Origin: Heterostelium multicystogenum
Lineage: Eukaryota > Evosea > Eumycetozoa > Acytosteliales > Acytosteliaceae
DNA: 63,234 nucleotides
Direction: 5' to 3'
Assembly: GCA_003667245.1 (NCBI GenBank)
Contig: RCNN01000187.1
Span: 1-63,234 of the forward strand
The notes under the pieces are model-generated. The model had not been told where the DNA came from. It did no database searches and saw only the letters and a list, made by a program, of their open reading frames with translations. Positions within the stretch are counted from its first letter, which is position 1; each line of letters opens with the position of its first letter. Positions 11,828-24,685 of the stretch are shown here, piece after piece. Both the position numbers and the translations under genes were made by a program.

Positions 11828-13486
11828 TCAATTTCCTCTATCTTCAACTTTAATTTCAAATTCTACTGGCTTTATGATAATATCGTAATGCATTTCCTCA
11901 CTAATTGGTTTGTTATTCGTTGAGTGGAATCTAAAGTTAAGCAACAAGTTTGAACAAGCAATAAAGATTTCGTCCATTGCTAGATTCAATCCAAGACAGT
12001 TCCTTGGCCCAAGTGAGAATGGTAAAAAGAACTCGGTATGGTTGTCATAAATGAATCGCATCGGGTCAAACTCCTCAGGGTTCTTCCAATGGTTCTTGTC
12101 AAAGGCGATCGCATAGTTGTTCAACAAAAAGATAGAGTCGGCAGGGAAGTAAACATTGTTGATGACAACGGATTCTTTGGCGATTCTAGGGAAGGGGAAA
12201 GGAGCAACCGGTCTGTAGCGAAGAACTTCCTTTTACGACAGCATTCATGTAAGGCAGGTTGATTCTGTCGGAGAGGAATATCTGTTTTTGACCGGTTTTA
12301 CTGATCATTGAATGAATCTCCTCTGCTGCTTTTTCTTGGATATCGGGGTTGTTGATCATCAGTATGATAAACCAAAGAATGGTATTGGAGCTGGTATCAG
12401 TGCCAGCCAATAAAAAGTCAGTACAAAGATAACAGATTCTGACCTTGTCACCAACTTCATCTGCCGCAGAATGAATGAATCCAACAGATTTCTTGGGTTC
12501 TCTGGATCCAAAGATGCAAGTTGTTCATCATAGTAGTTTTTTGAAAATTGAAACTAACTTGGTATTTTCATTGCGGACAAACTTGATATACATTTGAATC
12601 AATGGATGAAAAGAAGTAAACGATTCATAGTTGGCAAAGATTCCCGAGTTGTTTGCAACCATTTCACAGTAATGTACGATATTCTTCATTTCTTCTGCGT
12701 TGTCCTCATCGTGGTATTCCAACTCTTTGGAAACCAACATTTGAAGGATAATATTCATGGTAAACTTATGACAGAATTCAATTGGATTGAACTATAGACC
12801 AATTTAGTAAATTCCAAACAATACATCACTCTTATAATTCTATTACTTACAAGTGTTTTATTATCAGCATACTTTCTGAAATGATAAATCAATTTCAATG
12901 ATTGATCTTCAATGAGTGGAATTTGAGACTTCAACTTTGTTTTGGTAAACGCTTTAGAAGTCAACCTTCTTAAGCTGTACCAATCCTGGTCCCTTGCTAC
13001 AATGAGATTCTGGTATCCATTGGAGATCTCCTTCCATGATGGAGATTCAGGTCTATTGATAAAATTGTCCCGAATGAGTAACAAGTACTTCTCTTGCCAT
13101 TTTAGGATCACTACATATAATTGCATATCTATATTAACAAAGAATTAGATATAAATTATTGAATTCATTTCTTCCTATTATTTATCCTACTTTGAAGCAA
13201 AGAAGAAACCAAAGACATTTCCATGTTTAAAGCTGAATTTTTGTAAACTAATAAATGGTAATTCAAATATGAAACTAAGTAGGTTTCCAAATATTGGTAA
13301 TGCAATATCTCTTGGTGGATCAAGATTTGAAAATCTTCTATTATTTCTATACTATAATAATTATATAATAATGTAATATTAGTAAATCTATGTTTTCAAT
13401 GTGTGTCGTGTCACATATTGGATAGAAAATAATACAAATGACCATGCCAAGAATACAGCCAAAAGAGTAGTAATAAATATGATCAT
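11828..13486 (-). CDS. Cytochrome P450, tandem paralogue
   Basis: Second P450 with the same plan: an N-terminal anchor exon starting at 13486 (MIIFITTLLAVFLAWSF), the hinge LDPPRDIALPIFGN, helix C, I-helix AGTDTSSNT with the normal acidic residue, an ExxR region near 12235 disrupted by a frame break, and haem loop FSLGPRNCLG. Introns are at about 13350-13430 (donor ambiguous), 13129-13190 (between FASK and YAIICSDPK) and about 12793-12850 (same position as in the neighbouring P450, just before FNP). The 13129-13190 intron is absent from the paralogue. Frame breaks near 13065, 12530, 12465 and 12230 look like sequencing indels. Roughly 480 aa when corrected. Substrate unknown. Confidence 0.88.
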
Positions 13487-13989
13487 TTTTAATTCACTTC
13501 CAATTATATTTATAACTAATTATATCCTTTTTATAATCAATGATAAAATATTTTGATCATCCTATTTATTATTTTGATTTAAATTAAAACTTAAATTAAA
13601 CTAACTATCTGCTGTCATTCTAAAAAGGATCTATGTGGTGCAATATTGCCCATTATAAAAAAAATCTGTAATCATTTAAATCACCATTGTTTAAATCGTG
13701 GGTCTTTTGGAGTTGTTTGATAAAAGTAGTAAAAAGGTAGAAGTACCTCCAAAAAGGGGGTGTATCCTTTTACATAGAAACATGATGATGACATTAATTC
13801 AAGAGTAATCTTTGCAGTTGCCCGATGCAATAACAATTGATTATATAATTGATGTACTCAATCTATTTATGAAATTTCCAATCAGTTATATTTGGATGGG
13901 TTAGGCTACATTACATTACATTGCTATTTATATATAGTTTATTTGTTGTTTTATGATTTGTTGTTTGTTGGTTGGTTTTGGATTTATGT
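13487..13989. other. Intergenic region between P450 start and TSET-like gene end
   Basis: About 500 bp, AT-rich; contains the P450 promoter and the 3' flank of the next minus-strand gene. No ORF, RNA gene or clear repeat recognised. Confidence 0.5.
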
Positions 13990-16900
13990 TTAGTCTGATC
14001 TTAGATTGGATTGAGTATCGTTTAATAGAGAGGTTATGGGGGTGAGTGATGATGGTGTCAGTGGATTTCCTTGGGGTGGAGATGATGATGTTAATGATTG
14101 GTCGTCGTCTTGATCGGTGGTAATGGAAGCAACAGAATCTGCATCGTCATGACTTTGGAGCTCAAGGTTCAGTGCGGCCTTCATTTGGTCCTCGATGGTC
14201 TTTTGTACGAGTTTCAAATCTTCTTCGGTTTCACTGTCTACGTCTGCGTCAGCACCCGATGCAGTGTCAGAGTCGGAATCGAAATCTTCAAACTCAACAT
14301 CAGAGTCGGTGTTGGCTCCGGTGGTCTTGCTGAACTCCTTAATCTTTGGTGATGTTTTCAGCGGAAGGAGAACGTCTGAGAGTTTGGGTGGAAGACATGT
14401 GAGTCTTTGTGGAGAGTTTGTTAGCGACAAGTGACATGAGTGTTCTTGGAGGTGACAGGGCGACAGAGTGCTTGAATTCTTCGGGTGGCCATTTTTCGTC
14501 GGGGGCTCTGAGTTTATGCCTAGTGGTTCCGTGTGATGATGCTGTGTTGCTGAATGTAGTTGTGATGGGGAAGTAACTGTGGATGGAGTTCAAATTCCAT
14601 GGTGAAAGATAGTCGTTTCCAGTCTTAATACCAACATTGATTGAGGAAGTTGGCTCCCATGGAAGAATCTTGATAACTGGTGGGTTGATCTTTGGAGGAG
14701 TTGTCACCTTTTTGTTGAGGAATCTGTCGCATGCGGCGACCATTACCTGGTCGTTCGAGAGCTCAGCATCTTTCTTTTAGTTGTTGAATAGCTTCTCGGT
14801 CATTGAGCAAATCGAAATTTGCAGTAAATAGATTGATTCTCCAAGTATTACAAAACATTCTTTGGCGAGCTGATAGTATCCTGCATTCATACACTCACGT
14901 CCAAAGTCACGGACATACTCTTTCAGCTTGGCAAGCTGGCGACGATCGCTGTCTTTAGATGCCAAGTTGTACTCATCAGTAAGGTAACGATGGGCATCAA
15001 CATATTGCTTTGATTGCCAAGCAAGACGGAACTTCTCGACTGAAGTCAATTTGTTTTGACATACACGCATCTGGTTGGCGAGAGAATAAGCTAGATCAGC
15101 AAATCCACGCTCACGTAAACGATCCAAGATATATCGAGAACAACGATTGTGGTCAAAATGTGAAACAATATTTTGTAGATACAGTCCAATTGTACGTTTG
15201 TCTGGTGATAGCCAGCTTGGGAGCGCCAAAAGTCCGGCAATTAGTGGCTCCAACAAACCAGTGGAAAGACTGTGGATTGTGGTGTCAAAGCGGCCTGGAA
15301 CACCAACACCAGAGTATCCATAGAGAATACGATCTGGAAGAATAGTTGCCAAGTAGATTGGTGATTGACTTATAGAAAAGATTGGACGTGGGGCCAAGTT
15401 GTTCTGAAGTGTCATGTACATGATATTGGTTGGAGTAGTGTAGATCAATGTCCACTCTAACCAGTAGATCGAACCAAAGTAACGTGTATCTGAACGGTGT
15501 CCAGGTGGAATACGTGTTTGAGTGATAATGGAAAGTTTGGAATTGGTAATTACAATACGCATGTCGGTCATAATTGCGCATACACTGTTGTTGTTTTGGT
15601 CAGATTGCCACTCGATACGCAGAACATTCTCATTCTTATGAAGATGCAAAGCACGAGTGGTATCGACACCGTAGTTATCCAAGCCTGCTGAGGCGTTGAT
15701 GTTCTTTGAGAAATATAGAGATGAAGTATCATGGCTAAAGTACTGGACACGCGACCCTCATTGAGTGGAGTCTTGAAGACCGATGTAATTCGTGGAGTCA
15801 ATTGAGTTGATTTGAATGATGACAATCCCTGTGGAGTTACACTGGCAATCTTGGCAAGCTTTCCGTCTAAACCAAGCACCAAAATCTGTACAGTCTTTGT
15901 TTGATAAAATAACAGAGTCTATTCCATCTCCTTGCTGATTGATTCCTCCTGAAAGATCGCAAAATCAAATATTTACTCAGCATTGTTTGTGTAGTTGTTG
16001 AGTAACTGTCATATATTAAACTAGCCAATTGAAACTCTGTATTATAACTAAAACTTTTTGGTTTACATATTTCATCTTGTCCCTATAATCAATGATTGAG
16101 TTAGAATCGGAAATGATCCGGAAATGCATTCACAATACGATTCTTACACTTGGAATCAATGGGTTGGTAATTAAGCGTTTTTGGACACCATTCAGTGGCA
16201 CATAGGATTTAATGTAGGTTCCGTCGAAAAATATTAGTTCTGGTGGGTAGTTGAAGGTGTGATCTGTGTCAAGAAGAATCCAAGTGGCAATGGTATCTGT
16301 GCAATTAGTGGGAAAGTAGATTCAAGGTGATCGAATGAATTGATTGAGTAGATGAATTGATTGATGTGTCTGATGCCTAGAAGTGATCCACCACCGAGCT
16401 GTGCTAGATCCCATTGGAATGTGAGGTAGTTACGAGTTGGATGGAAAATAACCTGTATTGGGTTTAGTCTTGGTGTAGAGAGTGGCTTTGCATACTTTGA
16501 CAAATAGTGGAGTGTATCGTTGTGTGGCGAAGGAATATAAGTTGGCACCTGATTCGATTGCACCACTGATTTCGTTTGTTGGTTGACTTCCCATGCTGAC
16601 AATTCCTCCACACCATTGGAATTCACCGATAGTACAAAGAATATCGGTAGTTGTGGATGATGTGTAACTGATAAAATTGTATTTCCTCTGCATATAAATC
16701 CACTATTTATGCTGGGTATTAGTAGTGATCGCTATGCTGCATCTGAATAGTTTAGAGTTGACTTACTTTGCAATGATTTCTGGTGTTCCTGATGTGATAT
16801 CACCGTATACCAATGTCAGACCAGATGATCCGGTCATGACCATGTACTTTCCTTGTGTCGCTTCGAAAGCAAGGAAGAAGTTGTTTGAGTGTTCGATGTT

Positions 16901-18086
16901 TCTTGAGTTTTCATATGATACAAAGTCTTCTAGATTGTGGTTTGCCATCTGAGAACGTGTTTCCCAGAGCTTGAGCGATCCATCGACACTGACGGATGCA
17001 AGAATTGACTTTGTTGGGTGGTGTGCTAGTGATGACAAAGGTCTCTTGTGTCCTTTAGCTTGTATGGTACAGAACCCTTAATCTGACAATCGACCACTAA
17101 TAACAATGATACGGCCAATATCTTGATTAATAATCTATAAACATCTGCTATTGAATTTCTTGCTATTTACCATTAATATCCTTTGAGTTTGCTTTGGAGT
17201 AGAATAACATCTTCTGCGAGTTGGTACGACATGTGACAGCTCTGTTGTCAAACTGCTTCAGTGGATGTACAATGGTTAAGAGTTTGTGTGAATCTGTATC
17301 CCACTGATAGATCAGTCCTTCATCAGAGAATCCGACCAATATCTTTGAGGTATTAGATGGTGATGAGTTTTGGTCCGCTTATATAATTCAAAATCGACAA
17401 GAATCTGATTGATTCTCTTTGATCAATAGTAATCTTTCCAATGATACTCTGTGTTAATAAATCATACACTGTGAGGTAATGGGGTAAGTGTTAGTTAAAC
17501 ATCACCATGATCGCTGTGTGCAGCTGCTGATGTTGATTTACTTACTGTATATCTCATTTCTTACAGACACGTAAACTATTGGTGCTGTTGGGTGGAAGCA
17601 AACACTGGTGAAGATTGGTGTTGTAAAGAGTGGAGATTCGGCAGAATTGGTGGAGATGGCACCACCGCTAATGTTTTGAAATTGTATCGATTGTCCTGAA
17701 CCTGATCCAATTGATATTTGGTTGGCATCCTGATTCGAGCTGGTGGATCCACTGCCACTTCCGCCTGTCACACCGCCCGAACCACTGCTAGAGTCACCAG
17801 TGCCACCGGCACCGGCACCACCGATAATGATACCACCAGACGAAGGCGAAGACTGATGTGTTGAAACATGATATCCACTGTTGGACAGCTGTGGTGAGTG
17901 ATCTGAGCCACTGCTCGACAACTGCTGACTTCCATTCAAAGTGATAGCAGGATTCACGCCATTCTGATGGTGATGATCATGGTGATGATCAGTAATCTTA
18001 TTCACACTCGACGAAACAATAGAATGATATGCATTCGACTGAGTATTTGATATCTTTATATTTGAACAAACACCAATCTTTAACAT
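13990..18086 (-). CDS. WD40/beta-propeller trafficking protein resembling TSET/TPLATE TTRAY (TWD40-1) subunit
   Basis: About 1,250 codons with at least four short introns (for example near 16630-16750, 17040-17180 and 17370-17540). The N-terminus has a His-rich and Ser/Gly low-complexity insert, then HPTAPIVYVSV and other propeller repeats (LAHHPTKSILASVSVDGSLK is a WD40 strand set). A central segment carries RYFGSIYWLEWTLIYTTPT. After it come an alpha-solenoid (15050-15250, RERGFADLAYSLANQ) and an acidic Ser/Asp-rich tail with PPVIKILPWEP. This order and several segments recall plant TWD40-1, a TPLATE-complex subunit; its Dictyostelium counterpart is a TTRAY subunit of TSET, a coat-like complex acting at the plasma membrane. 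The assignment comes from memory of the family, not a search, so a different propeller/solenoid coat protein remains possible. Frame breaks occur near 14770, 15690 and 14430. Confidence 0.55.
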
Positions 18087-18571
18087 TCTTTTAATTTCTT
18101 TCTTTCAATCTATAAAATCTTTTTTCTTTTCTTTCTATTCTATTTTTCTAAAATACAAATACAAATAATAAAATACAAATAATATATCTCTATGTCTCTC
18201 TTTCTACCTATAACTATAAAACTATAAACTATATAACAATATCTATCTAATCTATAGTTTTGTAGATCACTTTTAGAAAAGGTAGGTAGGTAGCAGTATG
18301 TTATAGATAGATGGGTAGTGTACTAATACTGCTGTATCACCCTAACACTATCATCTTCCAGTCCCAAACTGACTTTTTTCAATTTTTTTATTTTTATAAA
18401 TTTTTGGTTTTTTTTTGTGTATTCATTCTTTGAATAATGGAAGTATAACAAGAGACACTTTTGTTGACACATTATATTATTGTGGAATTGGATGTTTGTT
18501 TATCTTGATTGTTATTGTTGTTTAATAATATGATATAAATAAAGTTTATTGTTTTATTGATTGGTTATTTA
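18087..18571. other. Intergenic region upstream of the TSET-like gene
   Basis: About 480 bp of AT-rich DNA with TCTTTC/CTATCTA-type simple sequence; promoter of the left gene and 3' flank of the chitobiase gene. No gene seen. Confidence 0.5.
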
Positions 18572-19729
18572 TTAGTTGTTGTTGTTGTTGTTATTGTTGT
18601 TGTTGTTGTTTTGGAAGAAATATCCCATGGCATCCCACATGAGCTGTGATTGTGTTGGTTGTTGTTGTGGTGCCAAGGAAATCGATGTTCCATACAGAGA
18701 CGCCACGTAAGTTCATCTTTTTAGCTAATTCTACTTTTTGATAGTGAGTGATTCTGGGTTGTCGTACCACAACTTGTCTGAGTGTCTGGGTGGTGGAATC
18801 GATGTAGTTGAAGAATGGCGATGATAAATCCTCGGACCAGAGTTCTCCAGTGCTGATGGTAGATGGGTCGTACAAAAGGTTCATGAGATAGGAATAGTCG
18901 TACTGTTGGCCGGCGGCATCGGAGCAGCTGACGTTTCTGAATGGAACCAAAGCAATATCGCATTGGAGGGTGTTCAAGGCGTTGGAGTTAATGCACTCGT
19001 AGACATATCCGTACCATGGGAGACCCATGACAAAGTTTGTCTGGCGAAATACCGAGATCAGTGAAGTTTTGCATACCTTGGGCGACTTCGATGGGTGGCG
19101 AATTGGCGCTGGCTGTGCAGAGTGGCGAGAAAACCTGGGAACGCAGGTCGTAGTCCATGACCACGAGGAAGTCAGAGGCTTGCGCGAGTCCAACATAGTC
19201 GTAGTAACGTCCATCGATTCCATTGGGAGACCAGGCGACATCGACGGTGACCTGGTAGTTTGGATTGGCAGCCTTGAATGCATAGGTGGTTTGAGCGACG
19301 AGGCCGGTGTAGAGTGCAGAGAGCACAGACTGCTCTGGATAGATTGGGTCCTCAACATCGAAATTGACTCCATCAAAGAAGGAGTTTTGGACGAGTTCTA
19401 ACTGTTGTGCGATCCACTGCTGCTGGTACTCCTGGTTGCCGAGCTGATCGATGGGATAACCTACTCCGTAGACCAAACGCACGCCATGGCTGTGAGCAGT
19501 GCAGAGCAGTTGTGGGTCGGGGTTCGAGTAGAAGAGGGCGATCGTAGTCAAGACACTCCAGTCATAGGTCTCATAGGTATTGTTGGAGAGTTGAGAAACC
19601 CAAGAATTCCGGTCTTGGTCCAATGCTCAGTGGTTGGCAAAGCGACTCATCGGAGCAAGGACAAGAAGATGAACAGTAAACAACACTTAATAATAATACA
19701 AACAAATAAATTAAACTGTATTTGAACAT
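18572..19729 (-). CDS. ctbs: Di-N-acetylchitobiase (GH18, lysosomal)
   Basis: About 385 aa, the length of animal CTBS. The ATG at 19729 opens a signal peptide (MFKYSLIYLFVLLLSVV), followed by CPCSDESLCQPL, matching the CPC..LC start of mature CTBS. Further matches: YDWSVLTTIALF, the GH18 active-site motif DGVNFDVE with the catalytic Glu, VTVDVAWSPNGID, VMDYDLRSQ, MGLPWYGY, CSDAAG and GVSVWN. The enzyme removes GlcNAc from the reducing end of chitobiose cores in the lysosome, fitting bacterial and glycoprotein digestion in a phagotroph. One extra T near 19030 shifts the frame before VMGLPWYGY, and another shift near 18655 hides the natural end (MWDAMGYFF). After it the coding DNA runs into an (AAC)n tract giving a poly-Asn tail that ends at TAA 18572-18574. 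Confidence 0.9.
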
Positions 19730-20312
19730 GTCTATTATTTTGCAAATGATTTATTTATGATGTTTGGTACAATGATGTTCTTAACTAAGTATCTTTTTGG
19801 GGTTTTGATTATAAATCAGCAAAGCAACACAACCATTCATCATTGGTCCCAAAATGCTAAACTAGTTTTTTGATTGTTTTGAGCACCCAATTTCACATTA
19901 AAATTATACAGTGGTGTTAAAAAAGTTTTAAAATCTACTGATTCCGATACCACCACACATTAATTCTTCAAAATATCTTTTGACTCACAATAAATGATTA
20001 TAAACAATAATGTTGAATAATATCTTAAGTTTTTTCAAATAGAATTGTAATTAATAATGTATTTGAAAAATTAAAAATAAAAGTTTGTATTTCAATTTAT
20101 AAAGGTATAATTTAAATAGAATTTATCTAAAATGTAGTAGAGTTTATCTTATAATTAATAAATCAATAGTATTTATTTATTTAACCATGGTTTGTATTAT
20201 ATTAGATTCATCTAAAATTCTTTAACTAATAAGTTATTCTTTGGAAGAATTCCTCTCTACAAAAGTTGTATTTTAGTCACAATTTAAATGTGCTAGAAGT
20301 TTAGTAAGTTAT
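19730..20312. other. Intergenic region
   Basis: About 580 bp, strongly AT-rich. It separates the chitobiase start from the end of the EGF/FN3 gene. Nothing recognisable. Confidence 0.5.
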
Positions 20313-23300
20313 TTATTTATTGAATACTTTCATTTTCATTTCAATGATTTTATATTTGAATTTCTTCTTGATCAAAAATATAACTACAATGGCTGCAGTG
20401 AGGAAAACAATACCTCCAACCACAGATCCAACAATAATCTTCCATTTGTTTTGATTAGAGCATACATTTCTTGAACGATGGGGATCTAAAAGTAAATCGA
20501 ATTCTGGATCAACTTCAACTTGTTTCTCAAAGTAAGGAATATTCGATGTGATTATTACTTCTCCACTCTCTTCATTCAATGAATAGCTGTGTTTGATGTG
20601 AGTTGGAATGGTATCTAAAACTACCAAATTGATCAATCTTCCAACAACATAATTTCCATTTCCATCTCCAACATTGTAAATAGTGATATCCGAATCACTT
20701 GTGACTTCAACGGGATAAGATGAATCAATTGAATTACATGAAGTGTCAATGTCATTTGGTCTTGAGATGACACTGGATATTGTCAAGGTATTCAAATTAG
20801 ATTTGAAGCTCCAGTTTGTGATTGTCATGAAATATTTGATTGTTCCCAATTGAACTGGAATATTCTTTCCACCAAATTGAAATGGGGAATGTTGTTGAAC
20901 TATCATCTTTAATTTTCTGATATTGAATGAATTTGATTGATATTTCCGATCCATCCAATCCAGTTTGATTGGATGCTTTATATTCATAACTGAGCTCTCT
21001 GACTTCTTCTCCTGTGATTGAGTTGTTGACAGTCATGTTGTTTGATGATATCTTTATCCATTTCAATGACGAAAGTTGTAATTCTCTTTGGATTTCTCCA
21101 ATCTCATTTATTTCATTGATAATATTGAGTGTGAAAGAATATTTGACACCATCAATAATGATTTCATATTGAAGGTATTTCTGGATTTGTTGTTAGGTTT
21201 CCTTGATTATATTCCTTTTCACAATAGAAACCTGTCCATCCTTGTTCACAATTGCAACCTTCAGCTCTACAAGTTCCATGATTTGAACAAAATGGCTCCC
21301 CTCTGTCACGTGAGCATGTTAAACTTGAGAAAACAGGAGTAACAGTCGTCGTTGATGATGTTATTGTTTCAACAGGTTCAAAGTTTGAGTTGACAACAGC
21401 TATTTTGAAATAGTATGTGGTGTTGGATACTAAATTGTCAAACATGCAATTTAATTTGGTTCCACTACATTTCAAAATCCAATCGATTGAATTGTATGAA
21501 AATAGATGAATTATAAATGGTGTTGCCAGGTTGACCTCCTAAACTTTCATTCCAACTCACTGCCATACTTGTGATGTTAGGTGTAGTGTCAATGGAGACT
21601 GCTGTTGGGAATGGGTATAACACTATTGATCTCATGTTGGTTTTGTTACTCCTTCATATGAAGCATTGACTCCAATATTTAAAGTTTCCAATATATTTTT
21701 CACATCAATAGGATAATTGCAATGTAAATTAAAGGTATTTGTACAAATCATTGTTCCATTGACAGAAACATTGTAGGTAGATTCACCTTCTTTTGCACCA
21801 ATATTATATAGCTAATGAGGATATGATCTTTAGATTGAACATATAATATTGATGGAATGTCAAAGTCTGGCAAAGTTTTGACCAGTAATGAGGAAGATTT
21901 TGTTGTTCCATCATTAGTTGCATCGACTTTATTGTGTAGTTTGTTTGAAGGTGATAATGTTTGTGATTTTACATGATGTAGAAATAGTATTATTACATGA
22001 TACAAAGTTTACATTATTGAAATAGATCCTATATGTTGTGGACCATATCCACCAGAAGCTGAAAATTTTGCAGTGATTGTTCTGATAGTGGGCGTCAACA
22101 TGATTGTTGGAGGATCAATAACTGGTTGCCAAAGTTACAATTTTGATACTGTAGCTGATGTGAATAAAGAATTGGTGGCAGATATTGAAATATTGAGTGT
22201 TTTACCTGGTTTAGTTGGTGTTATACGAGGTGTGGTGCAGATTGTGGAATTTCCACATGGGATTTGAATATCATTGACTTTGATTGTATATCCTGTTTTT
22301 TGTCCTGGAATTGCACCTGTTGAATCATATGTGAAAGATGCCATTTGGGTAGTTGCGTTTATTAATTGATAGTTTAGATATTTCCAGAGGTATTTTGAAA
22401 GTAACAATACTAGTTTGTGTGATAGTTGTCAATGGAGAAGTACCAAGAAGTGTGATTCTTGTTTGAATAGTTTGGCCAGGACTCAGTCGAGAAATAGGAC
22501 ACTCAGTATTAGTATTGTGAAGTGTACATGCATTGGTATATGTTGTTGTATTGATAATCTGATACTCAACCAAGAATCTGACAAAAATTGGCCAGTTCAA
22601 TGTTGGTGTAATTGTAATGGATGTATAGGATTTAAAGATATAGTTGTATTGATGATGAGGTTGTTCACAGGGAATGATTTATAGATTTGTCTGAGGTTTG
22701 GATTGCATTTAGTAACATCAAAAGTTTCAAAAGTGCTAGGACATGTGACATAAAATCATCAAATCCAATTTGTAAATGCTGTGGTGTTAACTGTCAATGC
22801 ATTGTAGTTTTCGAAGATACTATTCGAGTGGCAACCTCCCTTTAGTGATACTTTAGTGTTTCAACCAATCGGTTTGATTACAGACAGATTGACTATTTAA
22901 ATTATAAAGATTGATATTATTTTAGAGAATGCACTTCCAGGTCAAATTTAGCCAACATACCTTCTATATTGTTCATAATAAAGATTGCCGGGAGATGGTA
23001 ATACAGGGTAAGGTGAAAGTTTGAAAGATTAATCTTGATGATGGTTTTATCGCAAATATTTAGATCTCTTAAATCAGCACCTGCATCACCAGAACATTGA
23101 GGTGTTTCCCAGACATTTATTAATATTTTTGTTGAGCTATAAGGGATATACTTAAATGATGATCGTACACCATTTTCATTTGCTATTTGGTCATTACACA
23201 CATCGAAAGGTACTGAAATGACATTGGAGAGATTGGTGCAACCATCATTATCATATTGATAAATATGCACATATTGTTGTTGTTGTTGTGATGAAGCAAT

Positions 23301-23348
23301 CAAAAAACATGAAAAGACCAGAAAAAGTCCAACATTGAAAAGAATCAT
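20313..23348 (-). CDS. Type-I membrane surface protein with FN3-like repeats and EGF-like domain
   Basis: About 1,000 codons, broken into many frames. The ATG at 23348 starts a signal peptide (MILFNVGLFLVFSCFLIASS) followed by a Gln run. The central part has repeated Ig/FN3-like modules, each ending in a pattern such as NISISATNSLF or YYFKIAVVNSNF. Near 21200-21330 there is one EGF-like module, C..DRGEPFCSNHGTCRAEGC.CEQGWTGFYCE. A further beta-rich region (20480-21000) precedes a single transmembrane helix (IIVGSVVGGIVFLTAAIVVIFLI) and a short Lys-rich cytosolic tail. This plan is that of the large dictyostelid ComC/LagC-like EGF family of adhesion and recognition proteins; which member is not clear. 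The basic tail would be cytosolic. At least eight frame shifts are needed, so decay into a pseudogene cannot be excluded, though the intact neighbours show the same error rate. Confidence 0.65.
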
Positions 23349-24685
23349 TGTTTTCTTTTCTTTTCTTTTGTTGAGATTTTAAGAATAGTAATAGTTTATA
23401 CAAAATGGTACCTGTAATAATTCGAGTTGAACTAAACTAAAAGAATGTCCCTAGGTTTGAAACTTTCAATTTATTTTAATTTATGTTGCCATTTAGATTT
23501 TTTGTTTATCAATCGAGGATCCTGTGGTCGTGCTTGATGTTGTTGGATTGGTTGAGATCCATCATAATCATGATTTATTCCTATTTAAATCGGCAAATTG
23601 GAGGTGGTTGTTTGAGGGATGAGATTGTAACAAAATGTTTTCTCATTTTTTAAAAAAAGTATTTTTATTGGTCAAATCATGGATTAGTTTGAAGATATTT
23701 TACAAAAATTTAACTTTTTTGTGGTAAATATCGCATGATGATGTTCACCTGGAATACATAGATGGCGTGATGTAGGGTTGATTGACTAAATTCAGTCATT
23801 CCATTTGAATCTATTATTTTGAATGTCCTTTCATATACCAAAATTTTTAAATATTATCTCTTTCAGTCACTCAGATCATTGGTAAAACGTGGTTTATATC
23901 ATCCTTTAGATCCAATTTTTTCAAGTATGATTATGTGAGCAGGATTATTGTATATATTGATGACACCGCAATTGTAATTATTGATATCTGTACTCATGAA
24001 TATTGAGTTAAATTAAATGTATATATAAAGTTAATTTTAGTTTTAAACTTCAAAAAACTGTGACTGAAAATTATAAATTGATCATCATTATTATAAATGT
24101 CAATGACCTATTAATAAGTGAATAGTTAAACTGTAAACTGCAAATATAAAAGTGTAAAAAGAAGAGCAAGATATTTATTTTTCAAAGCAGATCAGAGTCA
24201 GTCTCAAGTCAGAATGAAATTTTGACCAGAGTGCCTAGGAAAAAGAAATGAACTTTTTTTAATTTTAACATTTTTTAATGTTAAACTAAAAAGAATCGAA
24301 CTGGATTGGATGGAAATGAGTTGTGGGTATAGCATTGATTCAATCACGAGCAATCTGAAATTTCAGTGTGGTTGAATTGAATTGAATTGATTAAACGACT
24401 TTTACTTTAAATGAGCAAATTTCATGTGGGTACACAAACCCATCACACAAAACAAAAGAATCAAACTAAATCTGTCAGTCATCAACAACACAACTTAACT
24501 TACTATCAATATACAAAATTTCTTGTAAATAGAGTCTACTGGTGTTTGATGTTATGTTAATTATTAACCAAGTTTATTATTATTATTAATATTGTTATTA
24601 TTAACTAGATTCTAGATTATTAGTTAATCTAATCTGATATACTTCTATTTCTCTCTCTCTATCTCTGTCTACAAATAATAATAAA
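23349..24685. promoter_or_regulatory. Divergent intergenic/promoter region
   Basis: 1.3 kb between two divergently transcribed genes that both encode signal-peptide proteins. AT-rich, with poly-T/poly-A tracts and a GAATT repeat near 24383-24400. No ORF or RNA gene recognised; it should contain both promoters. Confidence 0.45.
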
